A program made the translations under genes and the position numbers. Below, piece after piece: positions 10,347 through 18,875 of a DNA stretch of 64,000 bases. Position 1 is the stretch's first letter, and each line of letters starts with the position of its first letter. The notes beneath the pieces were generated by a model. It did no database searches. It was not told the DNA's origin and worked only from the letters and a program-made list of their open reading frames with translations. The stretch is taken from NCBI GenBank assembly GCA_001897745.1, contig MKUH01000043.1, forward strand, positions 184,401-248,400. The letters run 5' to 3'. Origin of the DNA: Candidatus Accumulibacter sp. 66-26 (lineage in GTDB: Bacteria > Pseudomonadota > Gammaproteobacteria > Burkholderiales > Rhodocyclaceae).

Positions 10347-11972
10347 TCAGGTGAGTCGGGCCGCGCTGCGGCCGGCGATCCGTCCGCTCAGCACGCAGCC
10401 GCCGAGGAAGGTGCCTTCCAGTGCGCGCAGGCCGTGCATGCCGCCGCCGCCGAAGCCGGCCGCCTCGCCGGCCGCGAGCAGGCCGGAGATCGGGCGGCCG
10501 GCGGCGTCGAGCACGCGGCTGTCGAGGTCGGTCTGGATGCCGCCCAGGCTCTTGCGGCTGATGATGAACTCGCGCACGGCGATCAGCGGGCCGGCGCGCG
10601 GATCGAGGATGGGCTGGTACTTGCAGGTGCGCACGCGGTCGCCCTTCCAGCGGCGCAGGGCGGCGATGCGGCGCAGCTGCTCGTCGTTGTGCAGGGCTTC
10701 GCCGCGCGCGATGGTCGCGTCGTAGCTTTCGGCGGCGTTGCGCACCTCGTCGAGGCGCACGGCGGCGTCGCCGTTCAGCGCGTTCATGCGTTCGACGAGC
10801 TGCGGCAGCGTGTCGGCGACGACAAAGTCCTCGCACTCGCGCGTCATCCGCTCCACCAGCCAGCGGTTGCCGAGCAGCACGTCGCGCAGGAAGGCGAACA
10901 GCCTGCGCTCGCGGATCGAAGGGTTGAACTCGGCGCCCGAGACGGCGAGTTCCTTGAGCGCGATGCGCCGGTTTATCAGCTGCCACGAGTAGGGCCGCTC
11001 CTGCGCGCAGACGCGGGCGACCAGATCGCGCGTGTCGAAGCCGCTGACCAGCGGCATCGGGCCGATGCGCCGGCCGCGCCAGTCGAGCCACAGCGCCGAG
11101 CGCGGCGGCACCAGCGAGAGTCCGTGCAGCGGCTTGCGCGGCTGCGGGTGATGCACGCCGGCGGCGTAGTTCCACATCCGGTCGAGGTGCGTCAGGCGGC
11201 CGCCGGCCGCGGCCACCGCGTCGTGCAGCGTGCCGTCGGCGTAGCGGTGCGAGCCGTTGAGGATGACTTCCGGCGGCTGCCGCCAGTCGGCGTGCCAGTG
11301 GCGGCGTACGCGCTCGATGTCGCCGTTGATGCCGCCGGCGGCGACGATCACGCCGCCGGCGTGCGCGGCAAAGGGGCGCCCGTCGTCCTCGCGGCGGCCG
11401 GCGACGCCGCACACGGCGCCGTCGTGCGTCAGCAGGCGTTCGACGCGGTGGCCGAAGTGCAGGGCGAGGCGTTCGCGGCGCGGATGGCGTTCGAGGCGTG
11501 CGACCAGCGTGTCGCTCAGCACCTGACCGGTGCCCCAGACCATGTGGAAGCGCGGCACCGAGTTGCCGGGCACGTAGAGGCCGCGCTCGACCCAGTTGGG
11601 CACGGCGAAGTAGCGCACGCCGGCGGCGCGCAGCCAGCCGCCGACGTCGGCCGTGCAGCGCTCGACGTAGGCTTCGGCCCAGGCCCGCGGCCAGCGTTCG
11701 TCGGCGCCGGAGCCGTCGCCAAATTCGGCGAAACTGCGCCAGTCGGCGAGCGCGAGCGCGGCGCTGTCGCGGATGCCGGCGCGGCGCTGCTCGGGCGTGT
11801 CGACGAGGAACATGCCGCCGAAGCTTTCCCTGGCGAGTCCGCCGAAATTCTCCGCCGTGTCGCGCTCGATGAGGGCCACCGTCCGCCCCGCGTCGAGCAG
11901 TTCCAGCGCCGCGCAAATGCCGGCGATGCCGCCGCCGACGACGATCGCGTCGGCTTCGATGTCGCGCTCCAT
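10347..11972 (-). CDS. FAD-dependent dehydrogenase (fumarate reductase/3-ketosteroid dehydrogenase-like flavoprotein)
   Basis: The 541-residue protein opens with a Rossmann dinucleotide site (ADAIVVGGGIAGICAALELL, about 8-27). It has a second FAD contact near the C-terminus (GLLAAGEAAGFGGGGMHGLRA) and the family's central region. The length and the GGG-rich end resemble the FAD_binding_2 group, which contains fumarate reductase flavoproteins and KstD-type steroid dehydrogenases. There is no signal peptide and no heme domain, so it is probably cytoplasmic. GGGAGGAG precedes the start. It is the first gene of the flavoprotein, ThDP-enzyme and Crp-regulator operon. The substrate is unknown. Confidence 0.83.
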   Translation of the reverse strand: MERDIEADAIVVGGGIAGICAALELLDAGRTVALIERDTAENFGGLARESFGGMFLVDTPEQRRAGIRDSAALALADWRSFAEFGDGSGADERWPRAWAEAYVERCTADVGGWLRAAGVRYFAVPNWVERGLYVPGNSVPRFHMVWGTGQVLSDTLVARLERHPRRERLALHFGHRVERLLTHDGAVCGVAGRREDDGRPFAAHAGGVIVAAGGINGDIERVRRHWHADWRQPPEVILNGSHRYADGTLHDAVAAAGGRLTHLDRMWNYAAGVHHPQPRKPLHGLSLVPPRSALWLDWRGRRIGPMPLVSGFDTRDLVARVCAQERPYSWQLINRRIALKELAVSGAEFNPSIRERRLFAFLRDVLLGNRWLVERMTRECEDFVVADTLPQLVERMNALNGDAAVRLDEVRNAAESYDATIARGEALHNDEQLRRIAALRRWKGDRVRTCKYQPILDPRAGPLIAVREFIISRKSLGGIQTDLDSRVLDAAGRPISGLLAAGEAAGFGGGGMHGLRALEGTFLGGCVLSGRIAGRSAARLT

Positions 11973-12131
11973 GCCGTCTCCTCCCGGGGTGTGTCCCGAT
12001 CCGCCGCAAGCCGCCCCGATTTGTCGCCGCGGGCGATTTTTCTCAGGATAGTGCGTGGTGGGCCGGGCGTCTGTCGGCTAGGCGACAGAGCGCGGGATGC
12101 GGGAGAAGAGGTGGGAGGGCGGCGGGAGGGG

Positions 12132-12164
12132 AAAACGGCGAGGCCGGCGTTGGCCGGCCTCGTT
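12132..12164 (-). terminator. Probable terminator after the DUF1631 gene
   Basis: A perfect ten-base inverted repeat, CGAGGCCGGC and GCCGGCCTCG around a four-base loop (12139-12162), lies about 45 bases beyond the DUF1631 stop. On the minus strand it is followed by CCGTTTTCC, a short and imperfect T run. It probably also shields the flavoprotein operon from read-through. Confidence 0.6.
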
Positions 12165-12207
12165 TCCGGTTGCGGAGATGCGGCGAGGGCTTCTCCGAAG
12201 GCGGCGC

Positions 12208-14523
12208 TCAGGCCGCGTTCAGCGAGCGCAGGACGCCGTCGAGCGCGCGTTCGAAGAGCGGTTCGTCGTGCACGATGCGTGCCTGACCGTCGCGGATCTG
12301 GCGCGCCAGCGCTTCCGGCGAGAAGGAGATGGCCTTGGCCGAGCGGTGGTTGCTGAAGACGAGGATGCCGCGCTGCGGGCTGATCCAGTTGAGGCGTTCG
12401 CGGGCGAGGCTGCCGTCGTCCTGGCGGAAATCGACCCAGTCGCCGCGCACCAGTTCGCCGACCTGGCGGAAAGCCTCGCGGTCGTCGGCGCGCCAGACCG
12501 GACTGGCGCCGACGAGGACGACCTCTTCGACCTCGATGCCGTTGTCGACGCTGCGCGTGATCTGCAGTTCGCCGTCCATCGCGTCCGCGCCCGGCGGCGT
12601 CAGGGACAGATCGGCAGCGGTGCCCGCGGCGGGTGCTGCGGGTTCGGCGCTTGCGGCGGCGGGGGCGGGCGCGCGGGTTTCGCCCTTGAGCGCCGCGGAG
12701 TGGCATTCGACGAGGGCGTCGAAGAAGGCGCGGCGCCTGTCCGGGTCGGCGTCGACGCTGTCCAGCCCCTTGTTGAGCTGCGTCAGCATGCGCGGAAGCA
12801 GGCTGATCAGGCGCAGGCGTTCGTCCTGCGATTTCTTGGGCTGGACGCTCCACTCCAGGTCGTCCATCGTTTCGACGGCGGCTTGCCAGTACGGGCTGTC
12901 CACGCCGTGTTCGAGCGCGACCTTCTGCAGGGCGTCGATCCAGTGCTCGCCGAGGAAGGCGTCGAGCAGAGCGGGCAGCGCGCGCGTGCGGAAGGACTGC
13001 ACCGTGCGCTCGGCGATTTCCCGGGCGCTGGCTTCGTTCTCGCGGCGGATGACGAGTTCCGCTGCGGCCTGGACGGTGGCGTCCTCTTCGCTTTCGCGCT
13101 CGCCGAAGCCGGCTTCGAGTTCCTCGAGGGCGGTGCCGAAGATTTCGACGTCGGACTCGAATTCGTCCTGGATGCGTTCGACGAGACCGGCGAGCTTGCG
13201 ATAGAGCGGGTCGTTCTCGTCGACCGAGTGCCCCCAGCGCATGGCGATGCCGGAAATGCCGCCGAGGAAGCGGCGCACCGGGTGCGAGCGGTCGGCGAAG
13301 AAGCTCTGGTCGAGCATGGCGACCTTGAGTACCGGGATCTGCAGGCGGCTGATCAGCGCCTTGACTGCGGTCGGGACGTGCTCGTCGTCGAAGATGAAAT
13401 CGAAGAGCATGGCCACGATGTCGATCGTGACGGCTTCGAGCGGGCCGACCTGGCGCGCGGCGTCCGAGTCGCGCACGATGCGCACGCGGTTGACCATGGG
13501 GCCGTCGGCCTCGCTTCCCGCTTCGTGCTGCATGCCGTCGAGCGAGGCGAGGAAGAGATGGCTGAGCATCGCCGCGTCGGCCGCGCCTACGGGCAGCGAG
13601 CCGGGCGCGGCGCCGAACGGCAGGGCGGTGCCCGCGCCGGCGGGCGGCATGCCCATCAGGCCGGGCGCCGCGCTGCGCGCCTGGACGAGGCGCTGCATGG
13701 TGGCGAGGATGTCTTGTCCGGCGCCTTGCGGCGCGCCGAACTGGCCGCCGCCGTCGCCGGCGTTCAGCGTCGGCGCGGCATAGCCGCTCGCCGCCGTCTC
13801 CTTGCCGGCCGCGCTGCGCCGGTAGGTGCGCTTGACGTCGGGCATGATGCCGCGCTCGATCAGGCGGGCGTTGATCTGCCGGTAGATCGGCGGAAGCGCC
13901 GAATGCAGGTGGCGTTCCAGGCGGCGCAGGAGCAGCAGGCGATCCTCGGCGTCCGAGCCGAGGGCGGCGCAGGCGTCGGTCAGGGCCTGGCAGATGACCG
14001 GCGGCGCCAGCGGGTTGCCGCCGTCGACCGGTTCGTCGCGCCCCTGCAGCAGGGCGATGCGACGGTCGAGGCCGTACAGTTCGGCGTCGCAGGTTTCGGC
14101 GAGCTGGGCCGAAAATTCCCGGATCACGATGTGTTCCGAGAGGTCCTCGTCGGCGACCAGCTGCAGGCCGGCAAAATCGGGGACTTCGAGCGGCGGCGCC
14201 GTGTTCGGCGCGTCGAGGCTGTTCTGGCGCAGGCTGCGTTCGGCTTCGGCGAACAGGTCGCGGCGGAAGGCGTCGACGAGTTGCGGCCAGTCCTTTTCGA
14301 TGTCGGCGCGCAGGTCGAGATAGCGCGTCTGCTTCAGGCGTTCGCGCGTGCTGTCTGCGAGGACGAAGAGCTCCTCGGTGATCGGCGCGGCGACTTCGCG
14401 CAGCCAACTGCTCAGGCTGTCGATCAGCTGATCGCGGCATTCGGCGAGGATGCGTTGCCCGGGGCTGCGGTCGCGGCCGAGCCCGTTCAGCGCGATGACC
14501 TTGTTAGAAGCAGTTGTGCCCAT
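12208..14523 (-). CDS. DUF1631 family protein with PilZ-like C-terminal region
   Basis: The 771-residue, mostly helical cytoplasmic protein matches the DUF1631 family of beta- and gammaproteobacteria. The N-terminal half shows the family's acidic helical pattern (RDQLIDSLSSWLREVAAPITEE). The last about 100 residues form a beta-rich segment (GDWVDFRQDDGSLARERLNW, then GILVFSNHRSAKAISFS) that looks like a divergent PilZ barrel; this part is my inference. No enzyme motif is visible. I chose the ATG at 14521-14523 (AAAGGGC upstream). A cyclic-di-GMP-I riboswitch sits in the leader, so expression is very probably set by the second messenger. That supports a role in cyclic-di-GMP-linked surface behaviour. 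Confidence 0.85.
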   Translation of the reverse strand: MGTTASNKVIALNGLGRDRSPGQRILAECRDQLIDSLSSWLREVAAPITEELFVLADSTRERLKQTRYLDLRADIEKDWPQLVDAFRRDLFAEAERSLRQNSLDAPNTAPPLEVPDFAGLQLVADEDLSEHIVIREFSAQLAETCDAELYGLDRRIALLQGRDEPVDGGNPLAPPVICQALTDACAALGSDAEDRLLLLRRLERHLHSALPPIYRQINARLIERGIMPDVKRTYRRSAAGKETAASGYAAPTLNAGDGGGQFGAPQGAGQDILATMQRLVQARSAAPGLMGMPPAGAGTALPFGAAPGSLPVGAADAAMLSHLFLASLDGMQHEAGSEADGPMVNRVRIVRDSDAARQVGPLEAVTIDIVAMLFDFIFDDEHVPTAVKALISRLQIPVLKVAMLDQSFFADRSHPVRRFLGGISGIAMRWGHSVDENDPLYRKLAGLVERIQDEFESDVEIFGTALEELEAGFGERESEEDATVQAAAELVIRRENEASAREIAERTVQSFRTRALPALLDAFLGEHWIDALQKVALEHGVDSPYWQAAVETMDDLEWSVQPKKSQDERLRLISLLPRMLTQLNKGLDSVDADPDRRRAFFDALVECHSAALKGETRAPAPAAASAEPAAPAAGTAADLSLTPPGADAMDGELQITRSVDNGIEVEEVVLVGASPVWRADDREAFRQVGELVRGDWVDFRQDDGSLARERLNWISPQRGILVFSNHRSAKAISFSPEALARQIRDGQARIVHDEPLFERALDGVLRSLNAA

Positions 14524-14695
14524 GGCGATGCCCTTTGTACGAAGCCGCTGCGCGTTGCATGGCGGCAAATTCCGGCAGGGCCGATGCAGGAAGAGCGTCC
14601 GGCGCGAACGCGGGGGCGCGCAAGCGGCGCCCGCAAAAACGGGGCGCCGGCGTCGTGGCACTGGTCGCGCGATACATTGGGGGATGGGTCACCAT
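14504..14695 (-). other. Possible leader reading frame between riboswitch and DUF1631 gene
   Basis: An open frame of about 63 codons starts with ATG at 14693-14695 just behind a purine-rich GAGAGAGAGG, directly after the riboswitch aptamer. It ends with TAA inside the first codons of the DUF1631 gene, about 17 bases past that gene's ATG. The peptide (MVTHPPMYRATSATTPAPRF...) has no recognisable domain and is Ala/Pro/Arg-rich, as chance frames in GC-rich DNA often are. It could be a translated leader that couples riboswitch state to the downstream start, or it could be noise. Confidence 0.25.
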
Positions 14696-14706
14696 CAACC
14701 TCTCTC

Positions 14707-14804
14707 TCTGGCGGTCCCGCTACCCTGGCCGGCCGCGCTGCGGCTGACTGTAGGCCGGTGACTTTGCGTCCCCGCTTTTCAACGGGTTTGCCCTGTTTCA
14801 GGGG
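14707..14804 (-). ncRNA. Cyclic-di-GMP-I (GEMM) riboswitch aptamer
   Basis: Read on the minus strand, this leader carries the hallmark GEMM-I sequence. The conserved AGGGCAAACC is followed by a hairpin (CCCGTT, GAAA tetraloop, AGCGGG) and then GGGACGCAAAG. Next come CACCGGCCTA, a second GC-rich hairpin, and GGTAGCGGGACCGCC. These are the same conserved blocks, in the same order, as the Vibrio Vc2 aptamer, including the GNRA tetraloop and the ACGCAAAG junction that clasps the ligand. A promoter lies just upstream, and the DUF1631 gene starts about 185 bases downstream. No U-tailed hairpin follows at once, so control of translation or a Rho-type mechanism is as likely as attenuation. Confidence 0.93.
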
Positions 14805-14837
14805 CCGGCGCTTCATGTCTGCCGGCCACGGTTAACG

Positions 14838-14865
14838 ATATTACTAGGATTGCTGCTGCCTTCAA
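14838..14865 (-). promoter_or_regulatory. Sigma-70-type promoter for the riboswitch/DUF1631 transcript
   Basis: On the minus strand TTGAAG (14860-14865) and TAATAT (14838-14843) are spaced by 16 bases, which gives a start near 14831, just ahead of the aptamer. The 391-base gene-free stretch 14524-14914 is therefore explained by this promoter, the aptamer and a long leader. Confidence 0.6.
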
Positions 14866-14914
14866 GCATTTTACGGCCAAGGCGGCGCCATATCCAGAAG
14901 AAATGCGAAACGAA

Positions 14915-16120
<1,206 letters not shown>

Positions 16121-16126
<6 letters not shown>

Positions 16127-16651
16127 AGCCCGAATTCTAGCCCCGTTCATCCCCTGCCGGTGCCGTCCGCGCATGCGTTCACGCTCGATCTGCCGGACGA
16201 AGAAGCGACCGCGACGCTCGGGCGGGAACTGGCGCCCTTGCTCAAACCGGGCATGGTTGTCTGGCTCGACGGCGAGCTTGGCGCGGGCAAGACGACGCTG
16301 ACGCGCGCGCTGCTTCGCGCCTTGGGGCACAAGGGGCCGGTGAAGAGTCCGACCTATACGCTGGTTGAAGTTTACGTTGTTTCGAGCATATACTGGTATC
16401 ACTTTGATTTTTATCGTTTCAATCATCCGGAAGAGTTTGAAGATGCTGGGCTGGGCGAGTATTTCCGCGACGATGCCGTGTGTCTGGTCGAGTGGCCTGA
16501 AAAGGCCGCCGGCCATGTCCCGCCGCCGGACGTCGCCCTCGTTTTCCGCTTTGCCGGTGACGGCCGCCAACTCGAGCTGGTTGCTGCCAGCGAGAAGGGA
16601 AGGGCATGTCTGAACACACTGCAAAGCCGCTGGCCGCCCGCCGGGAACTGA
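16121..16651 (+). CDS. tsaE: tRNA threonylcarbamoyladenosine biosynthesis ATPase
   Basis: TsaE is the small ATPase that drives TsaB-TsaD in making t6A37 on ANN-decoding tRNAs. The frame holds the Walker A site (GELGAGKTTLTRALLRALG), SPTYTLVE and WYHFDFYRF, then EWPEK, all in family order. No in-frame ATG precedes the domain. Candidate starts are GTG 16112, TTG 16121 and GTG 16160, and none has a convincing ribosome-binding site, so the 5' end is uncertain. The coding part overlaps the amiC start by 46 bases. The nnr (yjeF) gene often found with tsaE is absent here. Confidence 0.85.
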
Positions 16652-17940
16652 TCCGCTGCGCCGGCGCGGCGCTGCTCCTTTCGGTCACGCCGCTGGCGCG
16701 CGCCGCGCGCGCGCAGGCTTCGCCGAGCATTCTCGCCGTCCGGGTCTGGCCGGCACCCGACTACACCCGGGTCGCGATCGAATACGACGTGCCGCTCAAG
16801 TATTCCCACTTCACGGTGAAGAATCCCGAGCGGCTGGTGGTCGACCTCGAAGGCATCGAGTTCAACAACGTGCTTGAAGGGCTGGCCAACAAGGTCGCGG
16901 CGGACGATCCGAACATCAAGCTGCTGCGCGCCGGGCGTTTCAAGCCCGGTGTCGTGCGCCTCGTCATGGAGCTCAAGAACGAGGTGCGGCCGCAGGTTTT
17001 CGTTCTGCCGCCGGTCGGCGAGTACGGCCATCGACTGGTGCTCGACGTGTATCCGCTCGAACCGCCGGATCCGCTGCTTTCCCTGCTCGACAAGAAGGAA
17101 CTGGAGCCGCTGGCGACGGAGAACCGTTCGGACGGTAAGGCGGGCGGCAAGACGGAATCCCGGAGCGAGACCGTCGCCGAGGTGCGTGCCGAGCCGAAGC
17201 GTCCGGGCAAGCCGGTGGTTGATCGCCTGGTTACGATCACGCTCGATCCCGGGCATGGCGGTGAAGATCCGGGCGCCGTCGGACGCGGCGGCAGTTACGA
17301 GAAGAACGTGACGCTGGCCGTCGCCAAGCGGCTGAAGGCGCGCATCGATGCGGAGCCCAATATGCGCGCCGTGCTCACGCGCGATTCGGACTTTTTCGTG
17401 CCGCTGCAGGTACGCGTGCAGAAGGCGCGGCGCATCCAGTCGGATCTGTTCGTCTCGATTCACGCCGACGCTTTCATCAAGCCAGACGCGCGCGGCTCGT
17501 CGGTCTTCGTGCTCTCCGAGAGCGGTGCGTCGAGTTCGGCGGCGCGCTACCTGGCGCAGAAGGAAAACGCCGCCGACCTGATCGGCGGCGTGAACATCGG
17601 CGTCAAGGACCCGATGCTCGCACGCACGCTGCTCGACCTTTCGCAAACGGCGACCATCAACGACAGTCTGAAACTCGGCAAGGCCGTGCTCAACGAACTG
17701 GGCGGCATCAACACGCTGCACAAGGCCAGCGTCGAGCAGGCCGGTTTTGCGGTGCTCAAGGCGCCGGACATTCCTTCGATCCTGGTGGAAACGGCCTTCA
17801 TCTCCAACCCGGAGGAGGAGAAGCGCCTGAATGACGATGCTTACCAGGACAAGATGGCCGATGCGATCCTCTCGGGGATTCGGAAATACTTCGCCAAGAA
17901 CCCGCCGCTGGCGAAATCGAAGCTGGCGAAACTGGATTGA
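16606..17940 (+). CDS. amiC: N-acetylmuramoyl-L-alanine amidase (AmiC-type, AMIN + Amidase_3)
   Basis: The 444-residue periplasmic enzyme cuts the amide between muramic acid and the stem peptide during daughter-cell separation. An N-terminal ARRELIRCAGAALLLS leader has the twin-arginine form, so Tat export as for E. coli AmiC is likely. An AMIN domain (about 42-150) targets the septum, and a linker follows. The zinc-dependent Amidase_3 domain (about 205-435) shows ITLDPGHGGEDPGA, the glutamate in SYEKNVTLAVAK, SIHADAF, and the catalytic glutamate in ILVETAFISNP. It overlaps tsaE and is followed by an intrinsic terminator. Confidence 0.92.
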   Translation: MSEHTAKPLAARRELIRCAGAALLLSVTPLARAARAQASPSILAVRVWPAPDYTRVAIEYDVPLKYSHFTVKNPERLVVDLEGIEFNNVLEGLANKVAADDPNIKLLRAGRFKPGVVRLVMELKNEVRPQVFVLPPVGEYGHRLVLDVYPLEPPDPLLSLLDKKELEPLATENRSDGKAGGKTESRSETVAEVRAEPKRPGKPVVDRLVTITLDPGHGGEDPGAVGRGGSYEKNVTLAVAKRLKARIDAEPNMRAVLTRDSDFFVPLQVRVQKARRIQSDLFVSIHADAFIKPDARGSSVFVLSESGASSSAARYLAQKENAADLIGGVNIGVKDPMLARTLLDLSQTATINDSLKLGKAVLNELGGINTLHKASVEQAGFAVLKAPDIPSILVETAFISNPEEEKRLNDDAYQDKMADAILSGIRKYFAKNPPLAKSKLAKLD

Positions 17941-17956
17941 AGAAAAGCGCGTGAAC

Positions 17957-17987
17957 GAAAAAAGCCCATCGAAGATGGGCTTTTTTC
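17957..17987. terminator. Bidirectional rho-independent terminator after amiC
   Basis: AAAAAAGCCCATC and GATGGGCTTTTTT form a near-perfect stem with a three-base GAA loop, and a T run lies on each strand. It can end amiC reading rightwards and also the tRNA transcript coming leftwards. Confidence 0.9.
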
Positions 17988-17998
17988 ATGACTTCAGT

Positions 17999-18074
17999 TG
18001 GTGCCGCTGACCGGAATCGAACTGGTGACCTTCGCATTACGAATGCGCTGCTCTACCGACTGAGCTACAGCGGC
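17999..18074 (-). tRNA. tRNA-Thr (anticodon CGU)
   Basis: The minus strand reads a full cloverleaf. The 5' acceptor strand is GCCGCTG, the D arm is GCTC...GAGC, and the anticodon arm GCGCATTCGTAATGCG has CGT at the anticodon. The T arm with GGTTCGATTCC-type sequence is present (here CCAGTTCGATTCCGG). The acceptor closes with CAGCGGC, and CCA is encoded at 17999-18001. The anticodon stem and loop match those of enterobacterial thrW almost base for base. It decodes ACG. Confidence 0.95.
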
Positions 18075-18167
18075 TTCCAAGGCGACGCATTATATAGAGC
18101 GAGTGCTGGCTAGGCAACTGTTGTTCGGATGCCGTTGGAAGGGGGCGGGAAAAGATCCGGGTATTCA

Positions 18168-18875
18168 TCAGGGGGGCGTCAGTCGCTGTGCGGGTAAATG
18201 CCGTTTCTCCCCGCCATCTCTGATGGATTCCGGACCGAAAAATACCTTCATGCGTATATAGGAGTGGACGGCCGCGCCGTCTTTTCGGCCGGGAGAGAAG
18301 CGAGTTGCGGCGAAGGTAGCCAGGGCGCCTTGTCCGAATTCTTCCGGCAGGTCCGACGTCAGCACTCCAGCCTTGGCAACTTGTCCGCTATCGGCGATCC
18401 ATAGCTCGAGCACGACATACCCGTTTTCAGTGCGACCGAGCAATTCCGGTGGGTCGTCAGACGGAGATTCGAGCACGTAAGGTGGAACATCGAGTTCGCG
18501 TAGTGTGTAATAGCGTGGTGGCGTCACGATGACGCCGATTTCTGGCTGCGGAGTAGCTGTGTCCCTGCCGTCGATTGTCGACTCCTCCCCAGACGGAAAC
18601 GCTTCCGGTTTGGGTGCGTTAGCGGGGACTGGCGAAGGGAGGGCTGGCAGGTGGGGAAGGAGATCGCTGATGACTACCTTCGTATCCGCTACCTTCGTGG
18701 TGGTGAGAGTGGCGTGAATCTTCTTTGGCGTATGCACGCCGGTCCTCGTATTGTCTTGCCCGGAGAGGGGGATCGAGGTGAGGACGAGCGCATGAAGACC
18801 GGCTGAAACGAGGAGCGCTCGCAGGAGAGCCGGAATGGCATCAGCCGCTCCGGCTCTCGATGTCTCAGTCCTCAA
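18168..18875 (-). CDS. TonB C-terminal-domain protein at the end of the pilin operon
   Basis: The 235-residue product has one N-terminal membrane anchor (about 13-38), a Pro/Thr-rich spacer, and a TonB-type C-terminal domain. That domain contains NGYVVLELWIADSGQVAKAGV, then GALATFAATRFSPGRKDGAAV and SYIRMKVFFG. The only usable start is TTG at 18873-18875, which follows an in-frame TGA directly and overlaps the end of pilY1 by 11 bases, so translation is probably coupled. No exbB or exbD lies nearby. Its job in the pilin operon is unknown; it could link envelope machinery to pili or only borrow the TonB fold. Confidence 0.75.
   Translation of the reverse strand: MRTETSRAGAADAIPALLRALLVSAGLHALVLTSIPLSGQDNTRTGVHTPKKIHATLTTTKVADTKVVISDLLPHLPALPSPVPANAPKPEAFPSGEESTIDGRDTATPQPEIGVIVTPPRYYTLRELDVPPYVLESPSDDPPELLGRTENGYVVLELWIADSGQVAKAGVLTSDLPEEFGQGALATFAATRFSPGRKDGAAVHSYIRMKVFFGPESIRDGGEKRHLPAQRLTPP

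Noticed and set aside
12097..14835. Long open frame of 912 codons on the plus strand across the DUF1631 gene
   Set aside because: It runs antisense to the clear DUF1631 gene and riboswitch, has Arg/Ala/Val-rich chance composition and shows no domain.
17999..18167. tRNA-Thr gene considered as an integration site of a mobile element
   Set aside because: No integrase and no repeat of the tRNA 3' end was seen in the window, so only the tRNA is reported.
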